64,000 nt of DNA, from positions 32,281,452 to 32,345,451 of the forward strand of contig CM059972.1 in NCBI GenBank assembly GCA_030490835.1. The letters are read 5' to 3'. The stretch comes from Annona cherimola (Eukaryota; Streptophyta; Magnoliopsida; Magnoliales; Annonaceae). Below are positions 11,372-22,881 of this stretch, piece after piece. The position numbers were made by a program, and so were the translations under genes. How positions within the stretch are numbered: the first letter of the stretch is position 1; each line of letters begins with the position of its first letter. Under the pieces are notes generated by a model. That model was not told the DNA's origin. It ran no database searches and worked only from the letters and a program-made list of their open reading frames with translations.

Positions 11372-12529
11372 TGTAACACCCGTCGTGGACGCTACGATGA
11401 GCTAGGATGCTTTTTTAGCCTCGTGAAATCTGAGCCGGATAGAAAGGGCCGGAACATGCGTTTCTCATTGAATAGAAGCGCTGTTAATATGTTTCAGAAA
11501 ATGAATATTTGTATAAAATCGGCCTCGGTTTTGGATTTGATCCTTAAGCTTCTGGGGCGGCGGCATATGCGTGGGATTCCGGGGATTCAGCAACGTGACG
11601 GGGCAGATACATCGCTGGAAGCAGCTGGACAGCGTGCACCAGCCTTGCCGCAGCTTTAACTCAATAAAACATATTAGTATTAAATTAAACAAAGCGTATC
11701 AAAAAAGCCTTAACAACCAACAGATTTGGATCGCTAGATGGAGTCGTCACTGATCTTAGAAGGGAGATCAGTCCCTGTTTTCATTGAATAAGAACACCGG
11801 TTATACAGAGCTTGGATTCTGGTCTTTGGATTAAAACAGATACGGCAAAATCTGTTAACTCGAAGCTGTTTACATGAGTATAAAAAGGGAAAAAATAAAA
11901 TGAAAAATCTGAAGAAGAGGGAGAGAGTGGGAGCTAAAAAAAAGAGGAAAACTTGAGCTGGAGAAGAGAAGAAGTTGGGGCGCCAAGGAGCTGCTGCAGA
12001 CTCCCGTCCTCTCCCTTTGGGATGCCTCTTTTTTTTGATGAAATGGGATGCCTCTTTTTATGTGTTTGGTGTTGGAACTTGCCCCTCTATTTGTAGAGGG
12101 GAGTTGGGCGCGTGGGCTTCGGGTCATGGCTGGGGAGCTCGTTTTTGTTAGGTTGAAGCTGGACAAGTGGGCTGTTGTTGTAGAGCCCACTTTGCTATGG
12201 GCTGAAGCTTGATCTGGTGGGCTATTGCTGTAGAGCCCAGTCTACTGTGGGCCGAAGCTGGATCTGGTGGGTGTTGCTGTAGAGCTCAATTTTTGTGGGT
12301 CGCTAAAGCTTTGCTCCTATAGGCCAAGGCTGGATAAACCCGTTCGGTGGTTTGTAGGCCTGGTTGGTTTGGATTTGCTCCATGTGGGTTGTTGATTCTA
12401 GAGCCCATTGACAATTGTTTTGGGTTGATTTTCCTTATGGTTGTTAGGGCTTGGATCTTGATCCATATGTTTCCTTTATATTTTTTTGGTATGCAACATT
12501 TATTTAGTTCCAAGGTAGGGTTGTCTACA
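11372..12529. mobile_element. Probable solo LTR of a second, unrelated family
   Basis: The unit begins TGTAACACCCGTCG and ends GTTGTCTACA. It is flanked by TTACT (11367-11371) and TTACC (12530-12534), a 5-bp duplication with one mismatch. It is richer in GC than its surroundings, has no coding frame, and contains a short minisatellite. The TG..CA ends and flanks fit an LTR of about 1.16 kb. No internal region or second LTR is present. Confidence 0.55.
12140..12305. repeat. Minisatellite, about 3 units of 55-60 bp
   Basis: The units share GAAGCTGGATCTGGTGGGC and TGTAGAGCCCA, with TGTGGGCC between them. They lie at about 12150, 12205 and 12255 and show substitutions and small length changes. 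A more diverged trace (TTCTAGAGCCCA) follows near 12395. Confidence 0.7.
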
Positions 12530-12992
12530 TTACCATTAATAATAACAATGCACTCCAATTCTTAATTAGAATATGATGGGATCGTCTGTAAAGAGGGATC
12601 CTCCGGGATCTATTATTATGTAGACCACGTCTTACATGAACCATCTGGGCTCCATCATTTCCTAGGCTTGATATGCTTTCGTGGTCTGAGCCCATATGGC
12701 TCCTTGCTGGGCTCTCTTCCTGTGTCCCTATCAGAATATATGCATATATAATACCTGTATGGTTTAAAAAATATACGCACATATTCAGGGTAATTAGAAT
12801 ATGTGTATATTGAGGTGCCATGGTAAGTGGTCTTGCCCCGTTAGTTGGGCGTGAAGCATTGTGACAGCGTAAAGTATTGTCTCCCTGTTAATCAGGAAAA
12901 TTTGTTAGAATATCTGAAGAGCCCAGTTTGAATAAAGTTGAGATGATTGTAAATACATATTAAAAAAAAAAATGTGTTTATATAAATAAGGG
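12530..12992. other. Intergenic, no feature seen
   Basis: No coding frame with recognisable similarity. The ORF on the minus strand at 12525-12821 is not supported by any conserved motif. Confidence 0.45.
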
Positions 12993-13345
12993 TTTGTTTC
13001 AATGCAATGAATTCAGCTGCAAATTCCAATTTATTATTATTATTTTTGAAGTTTTTTTTTTATAAAACTCTTAATCTTTGTGTATTTAATCCATAATTCT
13101 AGTTTTACTTATGTATTTTTAATTTTTGAAAATAAGGGTAGTCTAGTCATTTAAAAAGTACCAAAATTTCCCTATTTTTAAAAATCAAATATATATACAT
13201 ATTTTCAAAAATGGTAAAACTTGATTTATAGATTAAATACACCTAGATTAAAAGTTTTATAAAAGAAAATTTTAAAAAATTAATAATAAATAAAATTTTT
13301 AGCCAAATACATTGAAATTTCAATATGTATCGAAACATTCTCCAT
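12993..13345. mobile_element. Foldback MITE
   Basis: The left arm GTTTCAATGCAATGAATTC pairs with the right arm read in reverse (GTTTCGATACATATTGAAAT). The inner arms contain the palindromic TTTTTGAAAATAAGGGTAG and AAATTTCCCTATTTTTAAAA, and the block ATGGTAAAACTTGATTTATA shared with other foldbacks here. It is non-coding. Confidence 0.6.
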
Positions 13346-13956
13346 GTATAATGGCTAAAATTAAGTCATTACTTAGCCCGAGCTTATTGGTATTGTGTTA
13401 TTAAGAGTGGATATCAATATAATTTTAGAATAATGATAGAATATATTTGGGATACCCGTATGCAACCCCTTTTTTTAAATTTCGAAGTTTAAAAGCTAAA
13501 ACTATTTTTCAGATTTATTTATGATTCCAAAACATACATGTATTTGTAAAATTTTATATATTATATATTGTTAAACTTTTAATAATTATATATTCACTCT
13601 TTAAAATGTTATTTTTCATAAGATACAAGATTTTATTGATAAATATTTTGATAGAATGATAAAATAAGATGTATTAAATATGAAAATAAATTAAAATTAA
13701 AAATTGAAAAAAAGATGCAAGGAGTCTCGGGTATATGAAATCATTATTCATAATTCTAAATTGTTGTATGACGAATTAAGTCAAAAAGAGGTTTATGACT
13801 AATCTCCAAATAAATAAAGAATATAAGCTAAAATAATTTTTTGATAATAAGCCAAAATAAAGTTGACCCAATGAAATAGTTGTTTAGAATGAGGTCGGGG
13901 TAAAAAGTAGTGGTTGTATCTTGTATATATAAAGAGTGAATATATAATTCGGTTAG
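13346..13956. other. Intergenic, no feature seen
   Basis: Very AT-rich. A fragment TACTTAGCCCGAGCTTATT at about 13371 resembles the end of the TTAGCCCGGG foldback family, but no second end is found. Confidence 0.45.
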
Positions 13957-14225
13957 TATATGTTTGGATAAGTGTAAAATATTTTAAATAAAAACTTTTC
14001 AATCCAAAACTTTTTACTATTTATAATTATCTTCTAATTATTTTTTTATATTTTTTGATATAATTATCATTCTTTTGAATCATTTCTAAACAATTACCAA
14101 TACGACAAGTGCATCTATTTTAACTTTATTATGTTTACTACTTAGTATGACATTTATCATATCACATCATTTTTTCTTAATTTAAAAATTTGTACATAAA
14201 AACCTTTCCAACGAAAATTTGTATA
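13957..14225. mobile_element. Tourist-like MITE (degenerate)
   Basis: It contains TATGTTTGGATAAG at the left. It then has the family blocks TATAATTATCTTCTAATTAT, TATTTTAACTTTATTATG and ATCATATCACATCATTTT in the usual order. The right end is eroded. Confidence 0.6.
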
Positions 14226-14231
14226 ACTTGG

Positions 14232-15005
14232 TGGATAGAGGAATTTTTGCATTTTAAAATCTTCTAACTTTGCCTATTTGCATTTTAATCATAAAGTTTT
14301 GTCGTTTGCATTTTAAACCCTGCAAACTTTAGTTTCATTGCATTTTAAAGCATGCCCCGTAAAGGTATTAAAAACTACCCTAAATTCTTTCAAAATGAAA
14401 TAAATACTCTCAAATATTTTTTTTTAGAAAAAAACCTAAATCTATATTAAGGATAAAGATGTTATTGAAATAGTTAAGTTTAAAACATAAATTTTTTTAA
14501 AGAGTAATGATCCTATTAGTTCACCTAAAAAAATCCAATATTTTTTTATTTTTTTCTTCGTACACTTATATATCTAAGTGTATTTAATTAATATATAAAT
14601 CAACTTTACCAGTTTGCATATTTGTATATATTTTTTGGGATTTTTAAAGATAGGGGGATTTTAAATATATATATACACATATATTTTAAAATCTTAAAAA
14701 AATATATACACATATCAAATGGTAAAACTTGATTTATATATTAAATACACTTAGATAAACGAGTGTATGAAAAAGAAAGTGTTATAGATGAGTTTTTTGA
14801 GATGAGCTAAGTGAGACATTTGCTTAATCAGGATAACAAAATTACTTATCTTTTTTAAAATATTGAAGAGTGTTTATATTATTTTGTATGGATTAACATT
14901 AGTTTTTAACACCGTTATGTGTTAGGGTTTAAAATGCAAAGACACCAAAGTTTGTAAAATTTAAATGCAAACTGCAAAACTCCGTGGTTCAAAATGCAAA
15001 AAAAC
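14232..15005. mobile_element. Foldback element with TTTGCATTTTAAA arms
   Basis: The left arm has three spaced TTTGCATTTTAA motifs (about 14248, 14278 and 14308). The right arm has the inverse (AAAATGCAAA, AAATGCAAAC) at about 14930-15000. The arms are over 80 bp and imperfect. A separate MITE (14503-14847) sits between them. The right end abuts the leader of OST4. No clear target duplication was found. Confidence 0.6.
14503..14847. mobile_element. Foldback MITE nested in the 14.2-15.0 kb element
   Basis: The left end AGTAATGATCCTATTAGTT pairs with the right end GATAACAAAATTACTT. The arms carry TAAGTGTATTTAATTAATAT and its inverse, ATTAAATACACTTAGATAA. It belongs to the family of 2157-2563 and is non-coding. 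Confidence 0.7.
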
Positions 15006-15141
15006 AGCCGACCGGTTTTCCGGGTATCATCCGGCTGGTTTATGACTGAATCGAACCAGAAAACCATCTCTTCAACGTCAATCTCCGACTGTCCTTTGGC
15101 GATCTGGAGCAAGCCTCAAGTCACCACGATCGAAAGCTAAG
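15006..15141 (+). other. OST4: Probable 5' leader exon of OST4
   Basis: This is a GC-richer, T/C-rich stretch unlike the flanking AT-rich DNA, ending AAAGCTAAG|GTGAAG, a good donor at 15142. It is followed by pyrimidine-rich sequence typical of first introns in plant leaders. The exon start is not known. The link to the coding exon 4.8 kb downstream is inferred from the acceptor directly before the OST4 start codon. Unrelated transcription from this point cannot be excluded. Confidence 0.45.
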
Positions 15142-16994
15142 GTGAAGTACTTCTCATCTCTCCCTCCATCTACCCTTTTCGATTTGTTTCCTATGCCTAG
15201 TTTTGCTCTCGCAATCGTTCCATTCAGTTTTTCATGGATCCAATGCTTGCCTTCGTTGATTGCCCCCCGGTTAGGGTTTTCCCCTGCTGATTGGATCTGA
15301 CCATGTCGGACATGGATTCGGCTTTCATTTGCTCATGGATCCGATTCCTTTCCAAGACATCGTTCGCCGTTGTTGCTGTTTTCCCCCTTTTCCAGGGCTA
15401 TTGCTTCGGTTTGATGCTTGTTTGGAGGTCTCTGGTAGTAGAACCCTATTCCAGCCAGATTTTTGAGAGAGAGAGAGAAGTGGAAAAAGGGTTTTTGGGA
15501 GTAAAATTGGTCGTCGTAGGATACTTGGACCGCCAAAGTTGCTCTATTTTACGGGATGACACCTCCAGACATATATTGGCAACTACGCTTTCTGGCATCT
15601 ATATTATTCGCTGAATTTACTGGTCATAACATTAAGCCATAGCTTGGAACCTTAATTTATTTCTGAGATTATTGATTTGATGACTGGTCAGGATCTTCAA
15701 CTAAAATCTCTGGCAGAAATGGTCTTACCTGTTATTTGTTTCTTCTAGCATAGTTAGGTATGAGGGTAATACATTTCTTTGAGTGTCATTGATGTGCTGT
15801 GGTCAGCTTTTCTTAGCAATGGCAATAGCATTACGCCATTACATTATGAATTCATCTGATTCATTTTCTGGTGGTTCGCCTACCTTTGAACACAGCATGT
15901 GGAGTGTACTAGTATATTTGGATTTCGCTGTTGGAAATGTGCGTGGGCGCTCTCTCTCTCTCTCTGTCTGTTTTTTTCTTCAAAATAATGTGTGGATTTC
16001 AGTGATATTGATATGTCTACATTTTGGGGCAGTTTCAATTCTCATTGACAAAACGAGCTTTCACATGATTTTTTTTTTAATATATATCAAGTCCTTAAAA
16101 ATTTTTGGATAGAACATCAATATTCTAGAAGGCAATAGAATGGCTTTGCATTTGCTGTTTACCGGTGAGGCAAAAGTTTTATATTGCTGGTGAAGACCAG
16201 AACAACATTTTTTCTGATCTCCCTTGTGATTTTTAAGATGTAAAATGCCTTTGGTCGTTTCTGTGCTTTTTTTTTTTTTTTTTTCTTGTAAGCTTATATC
16301 ATTTTTTCTTTTTGATGTAAACGCGTATATCAATTTTGGGCTTAGGGCATTTGCCTTTTTTCTGTTCACTGGTGCATTGCCTGCTGCCCTAGTCAACGAG
16401 GCAATTCTTCTTCTTCACCACTACAAGCCTTCACCAACTGCTCAGTCCCATCCTTTTTGCATATTCTTATTTCCCCACCACATCTATCACCTTACACCTA
16501 TTCTTCTTTATTTCTCATTCTTCCTGTCACAGTGCTACACGGTTATATCCACTGCCCAGACTCCCGCCTCATCATCATCATCATCATCCTTTTTTCTTTT
16601 TTCTTTTTTGGCTTGAATCTTTTCCTTGGTTTGTTCCCTTGTTTATATACTAATCTCAGTTTATTTTTGCCTTTATTAATGTTCTTTTACTGCTGCTGTT
16701 TTAATTTATTAATTCCTGTTGTTTTATTTATGCTGAATTTGCTGATTGTTGAATGCCTTGAAAAATGCCCTATTGCTGAAGTATTTTTGGTGTCAACTCC
16801 TGCCATTTTGTTGGTATCGAACTGCTAATTGCTGAATGTCTTGAATGTTGTATTTTTCTTGAATTTATTTTTGTCAGTTTGTGCCATTTTATTTAATTGC
16901 TGGATTCTTTGAAAAAGGCCCACTGCCTAGTTGCTGTATTTTCATGAAACCTAATGCATTAACTGTCTTTCTTTTCCTTTTTTTCTCTTTTTTG

Positions 16995-18441
16995 TTATTA
17001 GATAATTTTGGGCTTTTTCTAAATATATCCACTGCATTTGATCCTAATCTCAAATATATTCATCATTTTTATAAAATCCCAAATATACCTCTAGTTTTGC
17101 ATTTAATTTCAAAAATACTCATTCCGTCACAGACGTAGCTAAATGTCATGAGTAGATGCATTAAAACACCAAGATGTCCGTCGCTGAGGAAACAGCAAAA
17201 AAAATCGATCTTCCTCGTCGCCCGGCAAATTTTTTTGATTTTCACTGGTATTTTTCTTTTTTTCCAATTCTGTAAGACCCATCTTTAAAGGGTGCTGTTG
17301 GCTGTGGTGATTTTGATGGTGGGTCTGTTCCGATTATCCGCCGGAGCTGGACTGAAGTTGCAGACTTGATGTATTGCAGCGTTGTTTTTCCCCCCAAGAG
17401 AATCTGGACTGTGCTGGCAGATGATTTTTCTTAAGCAGAAATAGAATTGCATGCACCACCGGAGTATCATACAAGTGTACTCCATCCCTAGACTTCACAG
17501 CAGCCATGGCCACTCACAACAATGGGACCCCTTTCCTCTTTAAAGCTGGCAGTGTTTGCTCCACAATGATCTATCTGGCCATCCCAGCCAAAGATCTGCA
17601 CCAATCATCAGCATAACCTCATTGTCACGATCAAGTTTGGCAACCCAAAATCAAAATAATGCACCATGAAATCTATTTGAACCCATCTGCAAAAACCATC
17701 AATATTGTTGACAAAGACGGTCATAGATCTGGAGACCAGCAGTTCTGATCTGCAGCTTGAATCCGGCAGAGAAACTCCATGGATGAGAAAACCCATTGTC
17801 GTCCCCACCAAATCAGGACACCACTCTTTGAAAGTGATACCTGTCGTCACCATGTTCTCTGCAAAATGACGAAACTAATTGCCAGCACTCACTCTGCCAA
17901 CAATCTCCCCCAAAATCAAGCAATGAGATTTGTTGTCCTTGCATCGTTGACTAATTGCTACAAGAGGCACCATGCACCAATCTGCTCCAATCTTGACTTC
18001 CCCATCAGATGATGAAGAGATGGATGGATCGAGTCCCTTCACTACCAGGCAGAGAGGGAGCAAGAGCTGCTAGGTTAGCAGCGGCGATTTTGCAACGGAT
18101 CATAGGTTAGCAGCGTTGATTTTGTATATTTAATTTTTGCTAATCTAAATCTTCCATTGATTGCAAATCGCTGACAGCTAGGATGACAGGGAAATGACTG
18201 AAGTTGATGGAGGGGCGCCATCTGATTTTGTCCCCAAATTCATGGAGACAAGGGGATTTTTGGGCATTTACAAAAATTTAAACAACAATCAATCAGACGG
18301 CTGTTAACTTAGTTAACAGCGCATGATGGAATGGGTGTTTTTGGTATTAAATGCAACCATAGTGGCTACATTTGGAATTTTGAAAACATGATAAGTATAT
18401 TTAGGATTAGGTCAAAGGTAGTGGGCTTTTTTGCGATAAGC
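16995..18441. mobile_element. Foldback transposon carrying 1.1 kb of unidentified cargo
   Basis: Arms of about 130 bp are inverted. The left has TTTGGGCTTTTTCTAAATAT, CCACTGCATTTGATCC and CTCATTCCGTCA. The right, reversed, has AAAAAAGCCCACTACC, TTTGACCTAATCC and CCCATTCCATCA. Between them, 17200-18290 is more GC-rich, with minus-strand open stretches interrupted by stops (17608-17853 and 17875-18063), suggesting a captured and decayed sequence. I do not recognise the source. A related small element without cargo is at 34995-35471. A clean target duplication was not found. Confidence 0.6.
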
Positions 18442-19084
18442 CTGATCATTTTCAGCAATACGTTATGATCAACGTGAAGATTTATAACTGGATTCTGTCA
18501 GTGATGCTTGAATTATGTTTATATGTTGAATTGGAATATATAGTTGTTGATTCTTATATTTGAATTTTGTCTTTACACTAGATGATTGCAGTTTATGATG
18601 TATTTGCCTTTTGAATTGTACTATATTCTCTACTTACAAGTTCTAGGCACTTTTTCTGACAACTTTTATGTAAGAACCCGTCCTACTTGAATCTGGCCCA
18701 TTGCTTGCCTGTGCGCCAAGCACTCCGTAACCTCCTTGAACTTTGCTGTGCATTGCAGCTGTGAGACTGCATATCCGGTCATCCTAAATATGTCTCTGAT
18801 TTAAATGGATGGGTGAAAGTCATGCATATCATCTACTTAGATTTTTTTTTTAAAAAAAATTAGCTATTAGCTTCGGATCTTTTAGATGCAAAGGTGTGTT
18901 AGGCTTCTAGGGATCTAGCAATTTGTGGAAACAGTTCAGCCAGTTGAACCAGATCAGACAGTCTAACTGACAGTTCATTGGTCCACACTTGAATTGAAGA
19001 GGGAGAGTAGTTCCCAGTTAGTTTCGTTGGATCTGATTTTGATAACACTTGTTTACCCTGAAGGTGAGTGAGTCTGACTGAATG

Positions 19085-19270
19085 CACTTGGGTGCATTTC
19101 ACTCATCTTTTTTTCAAATTTTTTTTACGAAAATGCTATTGATTTTAATAAATAAAAAAATCTAAAAGTCTCAAAAAATGGTAAAAATCGATACATGTTA
19201 AATACACCTAGATTAACAATTGTCTAGAATTTTTTTTTTTTAAAATGGGGTTTTGCACCCAAGTGCACTT
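19085..19270. mobile_element. Foldback MITE, GTGCACYYGGGTGC family
   Basis: It starts GCACTTGGGTGCATTTCA and ends TTGCACCCAAGTGCACTT, a clear inverted pair. Inside is the family block TAAATACACCTAGATTAAC. It is about 186 bp and non-coding, and it lies in the proposed OST4 leader intron. Confidence 0.75.
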
Positions 19271-19943
19271 TATCATAATCCGAAGGTGAGAGCACTCAGA
19301 TCTGTAACATAGTTTCAGATCAAGTTCGCAGATGCTGCTGGTTTTTTGAAGGCTAAGTGCTTCCCTGTTTAGACAAAAAGCTATTGCTTATCTCCCAGAT
19401 GCTGATGAATCTGCATAGTGCCTGCTAGTCCGGTCCGTGAGTGCATCGGCGTCCAGTGTATCATGGTTTCTGAAGAATTCTCTCTTCATGTTTCCTAGAG
19501 ACGGGACTATTATGCACTTATTGTAGACAGATTTCAAGGACATTTTTAAAGACGACCTGTATCAACTTGGGATCATGAAAACATTGTGATTTCACTATTA
19601 ATAATATTCAATGGATTAGTAAAATACCTTGTCTGCACCCACATGCTCTGATGTTTCAACATTATGAACGCATACTATTCCTCCAATGGAGTTGGGGGTC
19701 AATGTTTTCTGATAACAGAAGTTACACAACGCAAACTTCATCAGTATACCCTCAATTCTTTGAAAATCTGTTGCCATTCCTGTTTCCTTGTGAATATTGT
19801 TTGGGAGTAGTTTGGAATTAGCATGGCTTTATGTCTTTAACATTCTCGGGAAGGATTTTTTCACTTGTTACTCTTGATAATGTTTTCTGACCATCCCTCT
19901 GTGTGTTTTTAACATTGGTTCCTTCCAACATGCATTCATGCAG

Positions 19944-20057
19944 ATGATCGACGATCAAGATTTGGGGTTCTTTGCCAATTTCCTTGGCGTTTTTATATTT
20001 GTTTTGGTAATTGCATACCACTATGTGGTGGTGGATCCAAAATATGAAGGTAACTAA
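19944..20057 (+). CDS. OST4: Oligosaccharyltransferase subunit OST4
   Basis: This is a 37-residue microprotein in one exon: ATG at 19944-19946 directly after a CAG acceptor, TAA at 20055-20057. It begins [15 protein letters not shown] and continues with a hydrophobic helix (about residues 9-29, [13 protein letters not shown]) and the tail DPKYEGN. This matches OST4, the smallest subunit of the ER oligosaccharyltransferase that transfers the preassembled glycan to Asn in N-X-S/T. The single helix is known to tether the catalytic STT3 subunit to the rest of the complex. The length equals that of human OST4 (37), and the FAN.LGV...L.V..YHYV pattern is shared. No transit peptide is expected. There is no operon-like neighbour, and the leader is probably spliced from about 15.1 kb. 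Identification is strong despite the small size. Confidence 0.93.
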   Translation: MIDDQDLGFFANFLGVFIFVLVIAYHYVVVDPKYEGN

Positions 20058-20480
20058 GGATGTCTTGGATTTTACACCTATATTTTCCTAGTGTTGGCTT
20101 CGCATTTTAGAACTTGTTATGGCAGACACGGTTGTGATGTTACAATGAATTTAAGGACTAGAAAAAGAAAAGTTTTGTAGGTTTCTTCGTGAACTGAAAT
20201 ACTATTGTATTTCCAATTGTTACTTAATTGCTTATCTGTTGCATACCGATCTGGGGTTCCCCTGCAAAATTTTGAAAGATCTTGACTTAGAAGCTTGTTT
20301 CAGCGCCGCTATTGCTTATGAAAATGCAATGCTATTTGTCTGAAAAATTAAAAAAGTGCTTTGCACAGATTACAAAGTATTGTTTAGTGAAAAATATTCT
20401 TAGTAGTAGTTCTTTGAATCTGCTTATCCCAGCGCTCTACTCCAACCCAATCTCCACCGCTGGTATGAAAATGTTGCAAT
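20058..20480 (+). other. OST4: OST4 3' untranslated region and downstream DNA
   Basis: No further coding frame follows the TAA. T-rich plant 3' sequence continues to about 20.3 kb. A cleavage site cannot be set by eye. Confidence 0.4.
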
Positions 20481-20504
20481 TTCGGAGCTCTTTTCCCCCC
20501 CCCC

Positions 20505-21150
20505 TGAAGATAATGACTCGATACACCAAGTTGGGCCTACGTGTTTTGAGGCCTTCTTTTATTAATTTTTTTTTCATTTTTATGTGGGCCCACATGTAAT
20601 CTTTACATATATACCAAAATGTATTTTTTTTAAATTTTTGCACATATATATTTTTTAATTTTAAAAATGAGTCCCGATCGAGTGCTCCTGTAAGCACTAA
20701 GCACTGAGCTTTGGTGCTCACGCTCATGCGAGCCCTTTATTTATTTATTTATTGGAATATATGCAGGCCCAAGCTTAAATTTTTATTTTTAGATTTATCA
20801 AGAGCAGTGCTTTTTCGTTCTAGAAATTCAAAAAATATTTTGAATTTGGAAAATGTAATTAACGATATATCTAAAAAAGTCAAGGTCGGGCTCACATTTT
20901 TTTCAAAAATTTTTTTTAAAAAGAAAGGGCTTCTGAGCTTGAGCATTGAAGCTTACCTGGAGCACTAATTGGGACTTCAAAAATTGGTAGTTATCACTCC
21001 CATTTGAAGTTGAATGGGATGGAACTTTTTAAGTTAAAAAATATATATACGAAACAAGAAATGGTAAATTTTTATACATGAACTAAGCACCTGTGGGCTC
21101 ATATAAAAATGAAAAAAATAATAACAAAAAGACTCAAAATCAGCAGGTGT
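20505..21150. mobile_element. Foldback element with GATTCAATACACC ends
   Basis: The left end AATGACTCGATACACC pairs with the right end GGTGTATTGAATCATC. Further in, TCATTTTTATGTGGGCCCAC at the left pairs with GTGGGCTCATATAAAAATGA at the right. The centre includes a second inverted pair around GTGCTCACGCTC and GAGCTTGAGCA. It is non-coding. A relative is at 49120-49630. Confidence 0.6.
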
Positions 21151-22153
21151 ATTGAATCATCACCCCAAGCCAAGTCTCCAACACAGTTAAAGCTCTTAAC
21201 GCCCCAAGCTTGGCCAATTGAAGAAGCCAAAGCTTTTCCAAATTGCATGAGTTAGTTGGCCCTTAGCCCTTTTTTTTTTTTTTTTTCCTCTTTTTTCCTG
21301 GGCGGGGCTTATTAGGAAGCTCAATGTAAAAGCTCTCGGTCCGGATAACCGAGAAGAAAAGGCCTTGGACAGCCGAGCTTTTGGAGTTAACGCAAATGCT
21401 TGAGAGATTTGAGGACCCGTCGTTAGGAAATTTTATTTGATAGCACTTTTTTTTTTTTTTTAATTACATTCAGAAGGTGCAACTGCTCAACTCGGATTTT
21501 GATACCGAGACCACAGGCATTAAGCTCAGACTGAGAACCAATGAATGAAAGAAACAGTTGAAATTGATTTGAAGAAAAATATTTCACAAAGCAGCAACAA
21601 TTTTTGTTAGGTCGATAAGGATGCAAAATGCATCAAGCCTTAGTGATTTTCTTATTTAAATTAAATATAATAATATTATCTTATTTTATTGTAAGGTTTC
21701 AATTTTTAATGAAGCAAAATAAAATTTCAAAATTTTCAAGGACGCTCGAGACTTGTCCTCAGACCCTCCTATGCTGAGATTCTAGATTGAAAGGGTTGAA
21801 GAATTCCCCTTATTTACGGAATAAAAAAGGGAGACCGTGACTCCCTGAGCACTTGCGATCTTGTAGCCTCTTGTTTTTCAAGATATTTTTACATCGTTTT
21901 TTAAATGCATTGATCAAATGCTATGATTATAAAAAGCAACCATTGCGCAAACATTCCATGCAAGCGTTTTGAGGGAATCACACTACGTATTCTTAAAATG
22001 TACAAACTTTTTTTTTTTTTTTTGATGAAAAAAAATGTACAAACTTATGTCATCTATACATTTACAATATAAGTGTTCTTAAAATGTACGAACTTATGTT
22101 ATCTATACATTTACAATATATAATCTTGTGACTAATTTTATGAATTTAAAATA
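21151..22153. other. Intergenic, no gene seen
   Basis: It holds poly-T runs (about 21270 and 21449) and a 45-bp near-duplicate around 22000-22115: AAATGTACAAACTTATGTCA and ATCTATACATTTACAATATA, repeated with small changes. No coding frame is supported. Confidence 0.45.
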
Positions 22154-22606
22154 GAAAAATTCCTTTTATACCTACAACATTTGTCGTTCATTCTTATTAT
22201 ACTCACAATATTTCAAAAATTCATTTTACACTTACAACGTTTCACCCTAAATTTCTATTATATTATGTAGTCAAAATAACTATTAACTACCATAACATTG
22301 AAAAGACGATTTTACCTCTTTAAATTTTTCTTAATTGAAATGATTTAATCCTAATATAATATTTGAATCATTTGATGTCACGAATTAATAGTCTGCTAAC
22401 ATTAATTAAATGATGTTAAGGTTGAATCGTTTCAATTAAGAAATTAAGGAGGAGCAAAATCATCTTTTTAGTGGGATAGTTAATGGTTCTTTTGAGTGAA
22501 TGGGTATAATAAGATTTTAGAGTAAAATGTTATGGTTATAAAAGGAATTTTTTAAACATTACAAATATAACAGAAATTAAGTGCAAATGTTGTGAGAAAA
22601 TTTTCC
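22154..22606. mobile_element. Mutator-like MITE, copy 1
   Basis: The element starts GAAAAATTCC and ends GAAAATTTTCC. It is flanked by TTTAAAATA (22145-22153) and TTTAAAATG (22607-22615), a 9-bp duplication with one mismatch, as expected of Mutator-like elements. The arms are long inverted repeats: AATTGAAATGATTTAATCC at the left, GAATCGTTTCAATTAAG at the right. It is 453 bp and non-coding, with a sister copy at 23146-23583. Confidence 0.8.
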
Positions 22607-22881
22607 TTTAAAATGCCTTGTAATTTTTTTTATTTTATACGCTTCAATTATATTTTGCTTTCATTACTGAGTACTAATTATTCGATATTTCGCTTAAAAA
22701 AACAATCAAAACTCTATGCGAGGGTTTAGGTTCATTAATACCCAGTGCAATCTGACCGCATTAAATATGTGGAGAACCCAAACCCCCCTTCCATCTACCA
22801 TCTTTGAAATCCAGGCCCCAAGGAATGCATACATACAAACAAAGGGCTCACACTGTTAACTGCCCAAGTTACATATGAACG

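Larger units (their letters stand above)
15142..19943 (+). other. OST4: Probable intron in the OST4 leader, 4.8 kb
   Basis: Donor GTGAAG is at 15142, and the acceptor ATGCAG ends at 19943, immediately before the ATG. The interval is T-rich on the plus strand, as expected of a plant intron. It contains a foldback element (16995-18441) and a MITE (19085-19270). Several 100-125-residue ORFs at 15.3-17.1 kb are T-rich, hydrophobic and without motifs; I regard them as chance. Confidence 0.45.

Noticed and set aside
16245..16828. Two overlapping 123-codon ORFs as membrane proteins
   Set aside because: Both come from T-rich intron-like DNA read in two frames. The hydrophobicity is a consequence of base composition.
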